Shown piece by piece: positions 1-10,201 of a stretch of 64,000 nt of DNA (the first letter of the stretch is position 1; the number at the start of each line of letters is the position of its first letter). Source of the DNA: Rhodosporidiobolus odoratus (taxonomy: Eukaryota > Basidiomycota > Microbotryomycetes > Sporidiobolales > Sporidiobolaceae); NCBI GenBank assembly GCA_034387635.1, contig JAOANU010000005.1, positions 930,001 to 994,000 of the forward strand, given 5' to 3'. A model generated the notes under the pieces. It was not told where the DNA came from, made no database searches, and saw nothing but the letters and a program-made list of their open reading frames with translations. Made by a program: the position numbers and the translations under genes.

Positions 1-1207
1 CTTACGCTGACAATCTTCCCATGTTCGCAGCGAGAGCGGCGATTTGAAGCTCGCGAGCGGGCTCGCATTCAGGCTTGGGAACGTGAAGCGGCTCGCGAAC
101 GGAATGTCGCAGAACAGGAAGATCGCGATAGGGCGTTCATGGCCGAAAGGCTGGCAACATGGGACGATGACCGAGAAGCCGACCGGGGCAGGGAGTCGTT
201 TTACATTGACCGGTGAGCCCCATTCTTGACTTCTTTTCGGTGAATAATCTTATTTATTGGAGTGTACTTGGCAGTATTCGCTGGCGTGCACAGCGCAAGC
301 CTCTGCGAGCTCGAGAAGCCGAGGCGGACTCCCGCGATCGTGCCGTCGAAGCCCAGCACCTGGCTTCGATCGAGCAGCGAGCCGATTCCTTCCTCTCCCA
401 GCACGCCGACCTCTTCGCCAACTCCCTTCCGACTGGGCCTGGTGCTCCTTCTGCTTCCTCTGCAGCTCCAAGACCCGATGGAAGCGCTGCACCGTCTCCT
501 GCCCCTGGAAACGCCACGCCTGCCAGCGCTGCAGGACTGCCCACCTCCGTCAAACTCAGTATTAACGCCGCCTCGAAACCGGCCACGACGGACGCGCCCA
601 AGCCTCGCCCTACAGCGCTTGCGATGGAAGATGAGGAGGAAGAAGGCCGACGGAAGAGGGCGCTTATCCCGCTCAGCTACTCGGACGATGAGGAGGGCCC
701 TCGCCCGTCTTCGAAGGCGGAGGTGAAGCGTCCGTCGAGGGAGGAGACCCATCGCAAGCAGCGCGAGATCGAAGACAAGGTTCCGAATGACAGGAGCGGC
801 TTGTGGGAATGGAAGGTTAGATGGGACGTGCTGGGTCAGGTGCGCCTCGTTTCTTTCTTTTTTGCCCATCGCGACGCCGCTCAACCTGCTTCTTTGGAAT
901 CTACAGGACATCGTTAAGCAAAAGATCCTGCCCTTCGCGAATCAGCTGATTGTGAAATACCTCGGAGGAGAGGAGGCGGAGCTCTTGAACGTTGTTGAGG
1001 AATACTTGCGCGACCGCAAGACTCCTCAAGATCTGCTTGATGAGCTCGAGCCGGTACGTCTCTATCCCCTGCACTGCGTCCTCGTGGTGCTTGCTGACAA
1101 GCCACGCCGCTCAGGTTCTCGACGAAGACGCGACCGACTTTGTCGTCAAGATCTGGCGTCAATTGGCGGTTGAGACGGAGCTGAGGCACGCAGGAGTGGA
1201 TCTGTGA
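1..1207 (+). CDS. RBM25-like splicing factor with C-terminal PWI domain (5' partial)
   Basis: The gene enters the window already open, so its 5' end (normally an RRM) is missing. Four exons are visible: up to 212, 275-839, 907-1053 and 1115-1207, joined by introns with GTGAGC, GTGCGC and GTACGT donors. The first part is an Arg/Glu-rich helical stretch (QRERRFEARERARIQAWERE). A Ser/Pro/Ala-rich linker and an acidic segment (MEDEEEEGRRKR) follow. The last about 100 residues form a PWI fold, running from the WEWKVRWDVL region through KILPFANQLIVKYLGGEEAE to FVVKIWRQLAVE. PWI domains bind RNA and DNA; in RBM25 and yeast Snu71 they belong to U1-linked splicing factors. That this is a nuclear splicing regulator is inferred from the Arg/Glu-rich plus PWI order. 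It is convergent with the oxygenase gene downstream. Confidence 0.8.
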
Positions 1208-1902
1208 AGGAGCAAGAGGGGGCAGGCGGAATGAAACAGAGCAGTGCGCCCCGCTGAGTCGATCATTCTTTTTCTCTCCCTTGCCGGTTTTTGCGTAGTA
1301 TACTCTACCCTGATGTTCCCCTCGATCGAAGAAATCTTAGGGTGTGGATGAACGTGCGGGGCGCAAGACAGATTACAGGGGTCTCAGGTGGGCACCCTCT
1401 ACCTTTGTATTCCTACTTTTTCCCTTTTCGCCCTTGACCGCTGTACAGCTCACCAAGCGGGTCGAAGCGAAGCGAATCCGCTGCGAGAAGCTATACAAGT
1501 TCGTCCCTCTTGCTTCTTCGTCGTTGCTCACGCTTCTCTGCCAAGAGGGCTACCTCTGACCGCCGTCGAGCGAGTAAGCCAGAAAAGGCGGTGCGCCAAA
1601 ATCTCTTTTCTTTTCTTCCTCGACGCCACTCGTCTGGTAGAGAATCACTGCAAAGCCTGTACATGCCCATTACATGGCACAGAGAGTGCACCTTACACAT
1701 GCTCCTTCTGCGACGATTTCGGCTTTCCGGTCGCTCCCATCAGGCTGGAGAAGGTGGAAAGAAACACCAAATCCTGCAATTCAAGGCTCGACAGAAGACA
1801 ACAGCTGTACAGAATCGTGTAGACTTAGGCGGCACCCGGGGTGTCTGCGGAGAACACCAAGACTGTGAGCAAGCGAATGACAGACTCAGAAAGGAGCGCA
1901 GC
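1208..1902. other. Convergent 3' intergenic region containing the left edge of the duplicated segment
   Basis: This lies between the RBM25-like stop and the stop of oxygenase copy 1. From about 1488 the sequence matches the segment starting near 4602, so the last 415 bases here are the duplicated 3' flank of the oxygenase gene. A short plus-strand open frame ending at 1559 shares its last residues (FVPLASSSLLT, then CQEGYL) with the end of the plus-strand gene at 4064-4673. No tRNA or other RNA gene is seen. Confidence 0.6.
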
Positions 1903-3745
1903 TCACGCTCCGTTCCCCTGGATTCGGCCCATGTTTCCGGACCCTTCCTGTTCGCCGCGCGCTGCCTAGACAAAAGTGAAAGAGCCAGGTTCAGCCATGG
2001 TGAAAGACATAAGAAGACGGCAAGGAGCGAATGAAGAACACACTTGGTCACACGGCGCTTGAACCACTCGCCGGCGGTCGAGTTCTTGTCCATCGCTTTC
2101 ATCGCTGGGTCCTGCTCAACGTGAGCTTTGACGACTTCACTCTGTTCGGATAGAGGGGCGAGCTTGTTGTCAAACCCAGGGCGGATGAAGTAGACGAGCG
2201 ACCAGCGCGGGTCCTGATTTTGCGGCGGCGGGGGAGGGACGACGCGGTGGATCTGCAAGCCTCGGGAGAGGTACTTTCAGTTACATCAAGCATGGGAGGA
2301 ATAGGACAACTCACGTTGGACTTGTAGATGTTTCCCGAGTAGACACTGAGAGTGTCGCCTACGTTACAAACAGCGTGACCGGGGATGGGGCGAATATTCT
2401 GCCACTCGGTGGTGCCTGGCGGGAGGACTTGAAGACCGCCGCAACCGCGACCGTGTAGCATCGAAACTGCGAAAAGAGAGCAGAGTAAGCCTACGTTGCT
2501 GGCTGTACAAGGGCGAGAAGGAAACGTACAGCTTCCGAAGTCGGTGTGCTGTGGCAGGGAGACGGAGAAGATGAATTCGTCAGCAAAGGTGATTCACAGA
2601 CGAAGACCGAAATCGAGGCGGAGGCGATGAGGAGAAAAGGGCTACTCACAGCTCCAATCGCAGCAGAAGGGTTGCCATCGTCACCCTTGCCCTCCGCCAA
2701 GTAACCGCGCTGGCCTTCTGCAGGTTTTAGGATGACCCTGCTCTCGGACCCGGAAATATCGCCCTCCTTGTGTAGGGCAGCAAGGGTGCCTTTAGGCAGG
2801 CCAATGCGGACTTCGAGAACCTCCATGAGCTTCTGAAGGACGTTGTCGGCTGCTCGAAAAAAGGCAGATCAGGAGAGTTGTCGAAGGAGGATGGGCGGAA
2901 CAGCAACGCACAGCTGCGAATGAAGTTTTGAACCGTGGAGATGTGCTTGGTAATAGTCTTGGGGTAAGTGCGTTGGCGCACTTCCGGCCAAGCGAGGGCG
3001 TCGTCTGCAGAAGAGGTTGAGGTATATCAGCAGGAACTTCCCCAACCGATCAGCACAAGAGCAAGTCTACCTTTCGCAACGTTAATGAAGTGAACAGTGT
3101 CCACGTTTCCCTGAGACATACCATGAACGTCAGTGGACCGGCTTTCGACAGTTCTGGGGTACAAGCCGATAAAGAAGGGAGAAACAGAAAGAGGGAAGAG
3201 AAGGATAGATAGGAAAGGAAAGAAGAAGAAACCAAGAACATACCGCGGCGTCTACGTTGGTCGAGCCCGCGCGCTTGTAGCCGGCAGACATACCAGAGTC
3301 GCCTGTGAAGCAGTATGTCAAGAGCGGGTCGAGTGAGTTGGGACACCAGAGTAGAACGCACCTTGTTCGAAAGGAAGAAGGTCCTCGTCCGGTAGCTTGA
3401 ACGTCTCGTCGCCGAACGCAAACATGGGTTCGGTGGCATCCTCGAAGCCAAAGTTCTTGAGGTAGAAGAAGCCAATGGTGGTGCAGGCCTTGTACAGAGT
3501 ATTGACCTCGAGTTCATCACCAGCAGCGATCTTCTCGAAGTCGACCACGAGGAGAGGGTGGCATTCCAAGTCTGCCGGGAAGTCGGTGCGGGGGTACTTT
3601 GCTTGAGGTGCGACCATGGCGTGAGCAGTAAGGCGTGTGTAGGAGGTGTTGAAGCGAGAGCAGACTCGAGAGAGCAGGATAGCTTGAATGTGCGGGGGCG
3701 CGTTGGATTCGCCGTGGATTCTCCAGCCGGATGATTCGGCAGCCA
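1488..3745. repeat. Tandem duplication, copy 1 (oxygenase gene plus flanks)
   Basis: This segment of about 2.26 kb is repeated in direct orientation at 4602-6886. The left edge is at AAGCTATACAAGTT (AAGCTACACAAGTT in copy 2). The right edge is at CGGCAGCCA, after which the two copies diverge completely. The unit holds one whole oxygenase gene, about 415 bp of 3' flank and about 130 bp of promoter. Exons are almost identical between copies, but several introns differ by many substitutions and small indels. Confidence 0.9.
1903..3617 (-). CDS. 2-oxoglutarate/Fe(II)-dependent oxygenase, isopenicillin N synthase-like, copy 1
   Basis: Nine exons are proposed, starting at MVAPQAKYPRTDF. The product is about 350 residues, the usual size for this superfamily. 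The N-terminal DIOX_N-type part (VVDFEKIAAGDE, then KACTTIGFFYLKNFG) is followed by the jelly-roll core. The metal ligands are visible: HTDFGS supplies His and Asp, and the distal His is in IHRVV after IPGHAVCNVGDTL. RWSLVYF carries the Arg-x-Ser that binds 2-oxoglutarate. These residues support an active enzyme that couples 2-oxoglutarate decarboxylation to oxidation of an unknown small substrate. The HTDFGS exon is tiny (19 nt). The last exon (ending NMGRIQGNGA) rests on splice-site choice: the intron differs between copies while the sequence after it does not. The substrate cannot be read from sequence. It is divergent from the small plus-strand gene at 4064. Confidence 0.85.
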
Positions 3746-4063
3746 GTGGTTGGCATCGACTAAGCTTGCGCAGCGATTTCTCGGGCGCGGGTGGCGAGCG
3801 AGCAAGCGGAGTGGGAAGGGTAGCTGCACTCTCGAGAGAAGCGTCGTCGAAAACGAGTTTGCCAACAAATGCGAGCCGGATCTGACTCCTCGTTTCTTCG
3901 CTCACTCGCTCAGAGAGACCGCACAAGGCTGCTTAGCTTGAAAACTCAAGCTTTACGATCATATACAGACCCCTCTCGATGTTTCCCGACACCTCGAAGC
4001 TTTTCTCCAACTTCATATTCTCCCATCTATCCCTCTTCTACACGACCTCTGAATCGCTACAGC
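3618..4063. promoter_or_regulatory. Divergent promoter region, oxygenase copy 1 / gene at 4064
   Basis: This 446 bp region lies between two divergent starts. The first 128 bp are part of the duplication and are shared with the copy 2 promoter; the rest is unique to this copy. The part close to 4064 is pyrimidine-rich (CTCTTCTACACGACC), like other leaders here. No specific binding site could be assigned. Confidence 0.5.
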
Positions 4064-4673
4064 ATGTCTCCCCACGCCTCAACCGAACACACTGACGACA
4101 ACGCAGTCGAGCTCGCTAAACTACGTGAAGAGGTGGATGCGGCAGGGCCATTGTTGAATGATAGCCAGGTAGATGATGTTGAACGTGGTCAAGTTAGTGG
4201 GAGAGGACGCTAGGGCTGACACGATGGCAGCGATGATCAAAGGGATATTAGATAGGCGTAGGGAGAGGTCGGTCACGCAGGAGCTCTTGGGCTTGCCAAC
4301 GAAGAAGAGCAGGATCGACGACGAAGAGCGCGCCGCTGTCGCAGCGCTGGTTGCGGAATCGAGGGCCAAGGCCTGGGCGACCTTCGGGAAGAAGGCAGTG
4401 ATTGGTGAGATGACGACCGAGGAGGAAGAGGCGTTTCTCGAAAACACCTCCATCTTCGGCGCTTTCGACGTTCCGCAGGTACTGGCGACCCGCCTTCTCG
4501 TCAAGAACCAAGCTATTTCCCTCTTCTTCCTCACCAACACGACTCTCCGTTCGCTTGCCAACCCCGCTTCCAACGCATACAAAACCGCCTCCAACAAATT
4601 CAAGCTACACAAGTTTGTCCCTCTTGCTTCTTCGTCGTTGCTCACGTTTCCCTGCCAAGAGGGCTACCTCTGA
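4064..4673 (+). CDS. Unrecognised small protein gene running into the duplicated segment
   Basis: An ATG at 4064 opens MSPHASTEHTDDNAVELAKLREE. A second frame from 4173 carries a coding-like stretch of 166 residues with VGEDARADTMAAMIKGIL, RRRERSVTQELLGLP, EERAAVAALVAESRAKAW and EMTTEEEEAFLENTSIFGAF. An intron of about 40 nt (donor GAG|GTGGAT, acceptor GTAG|ATGATG) would join the two in frame, but its donor is weak. The last 24 residues, to the stop at 4671-4673, lie inside the left edge of repeat copy 2. The same tail is open in frame at the edge of copy 1 (stop at 1559). No family was recognised. It may be a real lineage-specific gene, a fusion made by the duplication, or the remnant of a mobile element. 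The alternative is a single-exon gene from 4173. Confidence 0.35.
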
Positions 4674-5014
4674 CCGCCGTCGAGCGAGTAAGCCAGAAAA
4701 GGCGATGCGCCAGACTCTTTTCTTCTCTTCCTCGAAGCCACTCGTCCGGTAGAGAATCACTGCAAAGCCTGTACATGCTCATTACATGGCACAGAGAGTG
4801 CACCTTAAACATGCTCCTTCTGCGACAATTTTGGCTTTTCGATCACTCCCATCAGGCTGGAGAAGGTGGAAAGAAACACCAAATACTGCAATTCAAGGCT
4901 CGACAGAAGACAACAGCTGTACAGAATCGTATAGACTTAGGCGGCACCCGGGGTGTCTGCGGAGAACACCAAGACTGTGAGCAAGCGAATGACAGACTCA
5001 GAAAGGAGCGCAGC
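4674..5014. other. Duplicated 3' flank of oxygenase copy 2
   Basis: This non-coding sequence lies between the stop of the plus-strand gene and the stop of oxygenase copy 2. It corresponds base for base, with scattered changes, to 1560-1902. No independent feature was found. Confidence 0.6.
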
Positions 5015-6723
5015 TCACGCTCCGTTCCCCTGGATTCGGCCCATGTTTCTGGACCCTTCCTGTTTGCTGTACGCTGCCTAGAGAAAAGTCAAGAAGTTAG
5101 GTTCAGCCAGGATGACAGAGAACGGAGACGAAAGGAGCTGTCGAAGAACGCACTTAGATATACGGCGCTTGAACCACTCGCCGGCGGTCGAGTTCTTGTC
5201 CATCGCTTTCATCGCTGGGTCCTGCTCAGCGTGAGCTTTGATGACTTCACTCTGTTCGGATAGAGGGGCGAGCTTGTTGTCAAACCCAGGGCGGATGAAG
5301 TAGACGAGCGACCAGCGCGGGTCCTGGTTTTGCGGCGGCGGGGGAGGGACGACGCGGTGGATCTGCAAGCCTCAGGAGAGGTACTTTCAGTTACATCAAG
5401 CATGGGAGGAATAGGACAACTCACGTTGGACTTGTAGATGTTTCCCGAGTAGACACTGAGAGTGTCGCCTACGTTACAAACAGCGTGACCGGGGATGGGG
5501 CGAATATTCTGCCACTCGGTGGTGCCTGGCGGGAGGACTTGAAGACCGCCGCAACCGCGACCGTGTAGCATCGAAACTGCGAAAAGAGAGCAGAGTAAGC
5601 CTGCGTTGCTGGCTGTACAAGGGCGAGAAGGAAACGTACAGCTTCCGAAGTCGGTGTGCTGTGGCAGGGTGACGGGGAAGATGAATTCGTCAGCAAAGGT
5701 GATTCACAGACGAAGACCGAAATCGAGGCGGAGGCGATGAGGAGAAAAGGGCTACTCACAGCTCCAATCGCAGCAGAAGGGTTGCCATCGTCACCCTTGC
5801 CCTCCGCCAAGTAACCGCGCTGGCCTTCTGCAGGTTTTAGGATGACCCTGCTCTCGGACCCGGAAATGTCGCCCTCCTTGTGTAGGGCAGCAAGGGTGCC
5901 TTTAGGCAGGCCAATGCGGACTTCGAGAACCTCCATGAGCTTCTGAAGGACGTTGTCGGCTGCTCGAAAAAAGGCAGATCAGGAGAGTTGTCGAAGGAGG
6001 ATGGGCGGAACAGCAACGCACAGCTGCGAATGAAGTTTTGAACCGTGGAGATGTGCTTGGCAATAGTCTTGGGGTAAGTGCGTTGGCGCACTTCCGGCCA
6101 AGCGAGGGCGTCGTCTGCAGGAGAGGGTAAGACCTATCTTCCTGCTCCGACCGCTCAGCGGAAAAGCAAGTCGTACCTTTCGCAACGTTGATGAAGTGAA
6201 CAGTGTCCAGGTTTCCCTGCGACGTACCATCAACGTCAGTAAGCTGGCTTACGGCGCCCCTGGGGTACAAGTCGACGAAGCAGGGGAGGACAGGAAGAGG
6301 GAAGAGAAAGATAGATAGGAAAGGGAAAAAAGGAGAAACCTGGAACATACCGCGGCGTCTACGTTATTCGAGCCCGCGCGCTTGTAGCCGGCAGACATAC
6401 CAGAGTCGCCTGTGAAGCAGTATGTCAGAGCCGGTCGAGTGGGTTGGGACACCAGAGTAGAACGCACCTTGTTCGAAAGGAAGAAGGTCCTCGTCCGGTA
6501 GCTTGAACGTCTCGTCGCCGAACGCAAACATGGGTTCGGTGGCATCCTCGAAGCCAAAGTTCTTGAGGTAGAAGAAGCCAATGGTGGTGCAGGCCTTGTA
6601 CAGAGTATTGACCTCGAGTTCATCACCAGCAGCGATCTTCTCGAAGTCGACCACGAGGAGAGGGTGGCATTCCAAGTCTGCCGGGAAGTCGGTGCGGGGG
6701 TACTTTGCTTGAGGTGCGACCAT
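5015..6723 (-). CDS. 2-oxoglutarate/Fe(II)-dependent oxygenase, isopenicillin N synthase-like, copy 2
   Basis: It has the same nine-exon layout and the same motifs as copy 1 (HTDFGS, IHRVV, RWSLVYF), so both copies look functional. The first exon translates identically to copy 1. I saw only scattered amino-acid changes: STNVDAA to SNNVDAA, GNVDT to GNLDT, KTITK to KTIAK, SEVVKAHVEQD to SEVIKAHAEQD, and a few in the last exon (PRGEQEGSGN to PYSKQEGSRN). The introns after exons 2, 3 and 8 have drifted much more. No frameshift or stop was seen. It is divergent from CYB2 across 341 bp. Its substrate is unknown. The pair could differ mainly in regulation, because the sequences upstream of the shared 130 bp are unrelated. 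Confidence 0.85.
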
Positions 6724-7064
6724 GGCGTGAGCAGTAAGGCGTGTGTAGGAGGTGTTGAAGCGAGAGCAGACTCGAGAGAGCAGGATAGCTTGAATGTGCG
6801 GGGGTGCGTTGGATTCGCCGTGGATTCTCCAGCCGGGCCTCCAGCCGGATGATTTTTTTCACAATTCTTGGATGATTCGGCAGCCAATCGGCGGCTGCGG
6901 CGACGCCGGATGAACGTTATGGAAAGTCCAGGGACTAGCCGCTCGTTCGGCAAGCGTGGGGAACGAGTGTGGGGGAGCCGGCGGAGTTTTAGGAGAAAGA
7001 GGAGCAAGATGGAGGCTGTGCGTCGTCTCGCCTGAGCAGCCCTCGCGATTCCCATAGAGCAGCG
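6724..7064. promoter_or_regulatory. Divergent promoter region, oxygenase copy 2 / CYB2
   Basis: This 341 bp region lies between the two start codons. The first 163 bp belong to the duplicated segment, and the remainder is unique. It contains the 8 bp direct repeat GGATGATT at 6847-6854 and 6870-6877 around a short T-rich insert. No TATA box was clearly seen. Confidence 0.5.
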
Positions 7065-9757
7065 ATGGCAGTCCCGAGAGCCCTCGCAGCTGTCCGCTTG
7101 AGCACTAGAGGCAGTGCGCCCCGTCCTGCTTTCGCACGACGTTTGGCTTCGACCGCCCGCCATGTGTCCGTCGATCCGCACCAGGCATACAGACGAGGAG
7201 TTGGGGCGGTTGCTGTGTTGACGGCGGGTGGTATAGCGGTGAGCTCCCGTTCCTCTGACAGCGTCATTGTATACAGCGAGCGGTGGTCGGAACGACGAGG
7301 GGAGATGGACACGGGCGGTCGTCTCGGTCGCGGAGTATGAAAGGATCGAAGATTCGCAGCATGAGCAGCTACTGAGCTCCAGTCAACTGCAGCTTTACCT
7401 GGCAGGCCAAAGCAGCCTTTTTCTCGACTCGCCTTCTTCGTCTCAACTCCCCGGCAAACAGCGACGACGGCAGAAGACTATCTCTGCTGAGGAAGTCGCG
7501 AAGCATCGGACACCCGACAGCATGTGGGTCGTCATCGACGATAAGGTCTGGGAGTGAGTTGCCCGATTCATCGTCAAAACGTCGTCCGTTTTTTCTCTTT
7601 CTCCCTTTGCTGACCAGCACCTTTCCACCAGCATAACAAGCTTCTACGAGCTACACGTAAGCCTACTGAAGTGCGCGCCTGTCTCCAAGACCCCGCGTCG
7701 CATGCTTACTATTCGCCCCTCCCTTTCCCTTTCCCTTTCTCCGTTTTCGTATAACCTTGTCTCTCTCGACTATCTCCGTCTCTCCCCACCTTTCACCTTT
7801 CGGCCGCCACATCGTCCATCCTCTGTGTTGCGCTATACTCTGCATAGCCTGGAGGCACCAAGGTACTCGATCAGAACGGCGGCAAGGATGTCACCAAAAT
7901 CTTCAAGTCGATTCATCCGCCAGCAACTCTGGAAAAATTCCTCACAGATGATCAGCTCGTCGGGTATATCGACGTGGACGACGTCGCAAAGATCGGCGGG
8001 GGCAAGACGCAGGAGGATTTGCGGATGGACCAGGCAAGAAAAGAACTGAGAAACGTCGACACGGTACGTTAGACCTCTTCTGCTTGCTGCCGTTCTGGCC
8101 AAGCCTTGACTCTGCCGCTGACGCTCTCGCTCAGATCGTTTGCATCGACGAGTTTGAAGAAGTTTGTGAGAAGATCCTCAGCGAGATGGCGCTTTCGTAT
8201 TATGGGACAGGCTGTGCGTTGTCTTCGTCCTTTCAAGCACTCCCATCTCGCTGACCAGGTCTGCCTCTGCTTCGCAGCCGAAACTGAGCAGAGTACGTCA
8301 CTTTCCCCCGCCCACATACTCACCTCTGCCCGGCTGACCTCTGTCGATTTCGCCAGCGCTGCGCGACGAGAAAGCTGCGTGGCAGCGAATCCGCTTCCGC
8401 CCTCGGGTTATGCGCAAGATGCGACATATCGACAGCCGCACCTCTTTCGTCGGCCTTCCAAGCCCACTCCCCATCTACATTGCGCCTGCCGGTCTCGCTC
8501 GCCTAGGTCACCCGGATGGGGAACTGAACATCGTCCGGGGTGCAGCGCCTCACGACGTCCTTCAAGTCGTTTCGTCTGGCGCCTCCTTCGCTGTTGCCGA
8601 CATCTTTGCCGTCAAGGCCCCGCAACAGAACCTCGCGTGGCAGTACTACAAACACAGTACGCCTGCTATTGCTGAGCAGAAACTTAAGGAAGCCGTCGCG
8701 CTGGGAGCGACCAGTATCTGGCTTACGGCCGACGTACCCGTGCTAGGCAAGCGCGAACGGGACCTCAAGCTCAAGGCACGAAGCCAGAGCTACGAGCATC
8801 CGATATCTGCGGTACGTTCTTCCTGCCTTCTTTTCGTACCCCTCTTTCAGCGCATCGATGATCGTCATATCTTCACATTATCTTGATGCCTTTTCGCGGA
8901 TGTCCTTTGCCTCCTTACAGCAATGGAAAGCGGCCGGAAGTGCAGACCCGTCCGCCCAGGAGAAGCAAAAAGGCGTTTCCGACATTGCCGACAGTATGCT
9001 CGTGTTCCCCGTATGCCCTTGTGCCACGCTGACTTATCTCTGTTCTCTCCAGCTGCACACATTGATGCTGACCTGAACTGGGAGCGTGAGTCCTGCGTCT
9101 CTCTTCTCTCGGATCTTCTCAACTGACAACCCCTCCTCCGTAGATATCGCTTGGATTCGCGAGCGGGCTCCCGGAATTCCCATCATTGTCAAAGGTGTCG
9201 GCACAGTTGAGGATGTTGAGCTGGCGCACCAGTATGGCGCGGACGGAGTGGTCCTGGTTCGTTGCATCCGCTCGACCGAAGTCTTCCTGCGGTTTGGGCT
9301 TCGCTTATACAGTTCCTCTGTCACACAGAGTACACATGGCGCACGACAGCTCGACGGCGCACGGGCCCCCGTCGACGTGCTCATCGAGATTCGCAAGACC
9401 AACCCTGAGCTGCTGAAGAAGCTCGACGTCTTCATCGACGGAGGGGCCAGAAGGGGTACAGATGTCGTCAAGGCGCTCTGCCTAGGTGCAAAAGGTGTCG
9501 GCTTTGGTCGTCCGTTCCTCTATGCTCAGAGTGCTTACGGAGCGAAGGGAGTCAGCAAAGCAATTACAAGTGAGTCTTGCTGTTCTTTTTTGCATCCTAC
9601 CTTTTGTGGTCGCCGCCGCTGATATGCTATTCACCTTTCTGCAGTCCTAGAGGACGAGATCCATATGTGCATGCGGCTGCTGGGTGCCAACACTATCGCC
9701 GACCTGAAGCCGGAGATGGTCGAGGTTTCTTCGCCTGAGAGGTGGGTGCCAACGTAG
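7065..9757 (+). CDS. CYB2: Flavocytochrome b2, L-lactate dehydrogenase (cytochrome c), mitochondrial
   Basis: The enzyme oxidises L-lactate to pyruvate and passes electrons through FMN and heme b2 to cytochrome c. The N-terminus is Arg/Ala/Ser-rich ([16 protein letters not shown]), as expected of a mitochondrial presequence. A hydrophobic stretch spans the first splice ([10 protein letters not shown], then LYLAGQ) and resembles the inner-membrane sorting segment. The cytochrome b5 domain follows, with [21 protein letters not shown] and the second heme His in FKSIHPP. The FMN domain contains [70 protein letters not shown] and [20 protein letters not shown]. The catalytic His and Arg of the family motif NHGGRQLD are kept. 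The gene has about ten exons. The stop at 9755-9757 (SSPERWVPT) is preferred; splicing at GTGGGT to end in LLLCTGFLKA is the alternative. Confidence 0.9.
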
Positions 9758-10201
9758 CTGGTCTCATTGAACATCTCGATGTTTGTGCAGAGCGCTGCTG
9801 TTGTGCACGGGCTTCCTGAAGGCCTGAGAGTAAACGCCGTCCGGCTGCTGAACGAAGAGAGCGCGCTCCGATCTGACCGCTCAGTCGAAACCGTCGGATA
9901 GCTCGGCAGGGAGTCAATATCCCCTACTCAGTGTGCTCAGGTCCGTGAGGCGGGAGGCCTCAAGACAAGAAGATCCGTGTGCGTCCCGGCGATTGTAGCT
10001 CTTGTCGAGCGAGCGAGTGAGGCCAAAGCGACGAAGAAGCCGTGAGGACGAACAGCACTCCTGGTGTGACTCTTCAAGAAGACAGGCTTTGCGAGAACCG
10101 GTGAACCAATACAAGAAACACAATCCAACTGAATGATATGAGAACAGACACACTCCAGACAACCCGTTCTCAAGACAGAACAACCGATTCCCTCCTCTTC
10201 A
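9758..10201. other. Convergent 3' intergenic region
   Basis: This holds the 3' untranslated regions of CYB2 (plus) and the first MFS transporter (minus). Short frames on both strands show no recognisable protein. No RNA gene was seen. Confidence 0.5.

Larger units (their letters stand above)
4602..6886. repeat. Tandem duplication, copy 2 (oxygenase gene plus flanks)
   Basis: This is the direct repeat of 1488-3745. It is slightly longer because of indels, including a small duplication of CTCCAGCCGG and a 23 bp insertion near its right end (6847-6877). It contains the second oxygenase gene complete. The spacer between copies (3746-4601) is unique sequence, so this is not a simple head-to-tail junction. 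Confidence 0.9.

Noticed and set aside
201..911. Minus-strand open frames across the RBM25 exon
   Set aside because: They are antisense shadows of a GC-rich coding exon: low-complexity Arg/Ser sequence with no domain.
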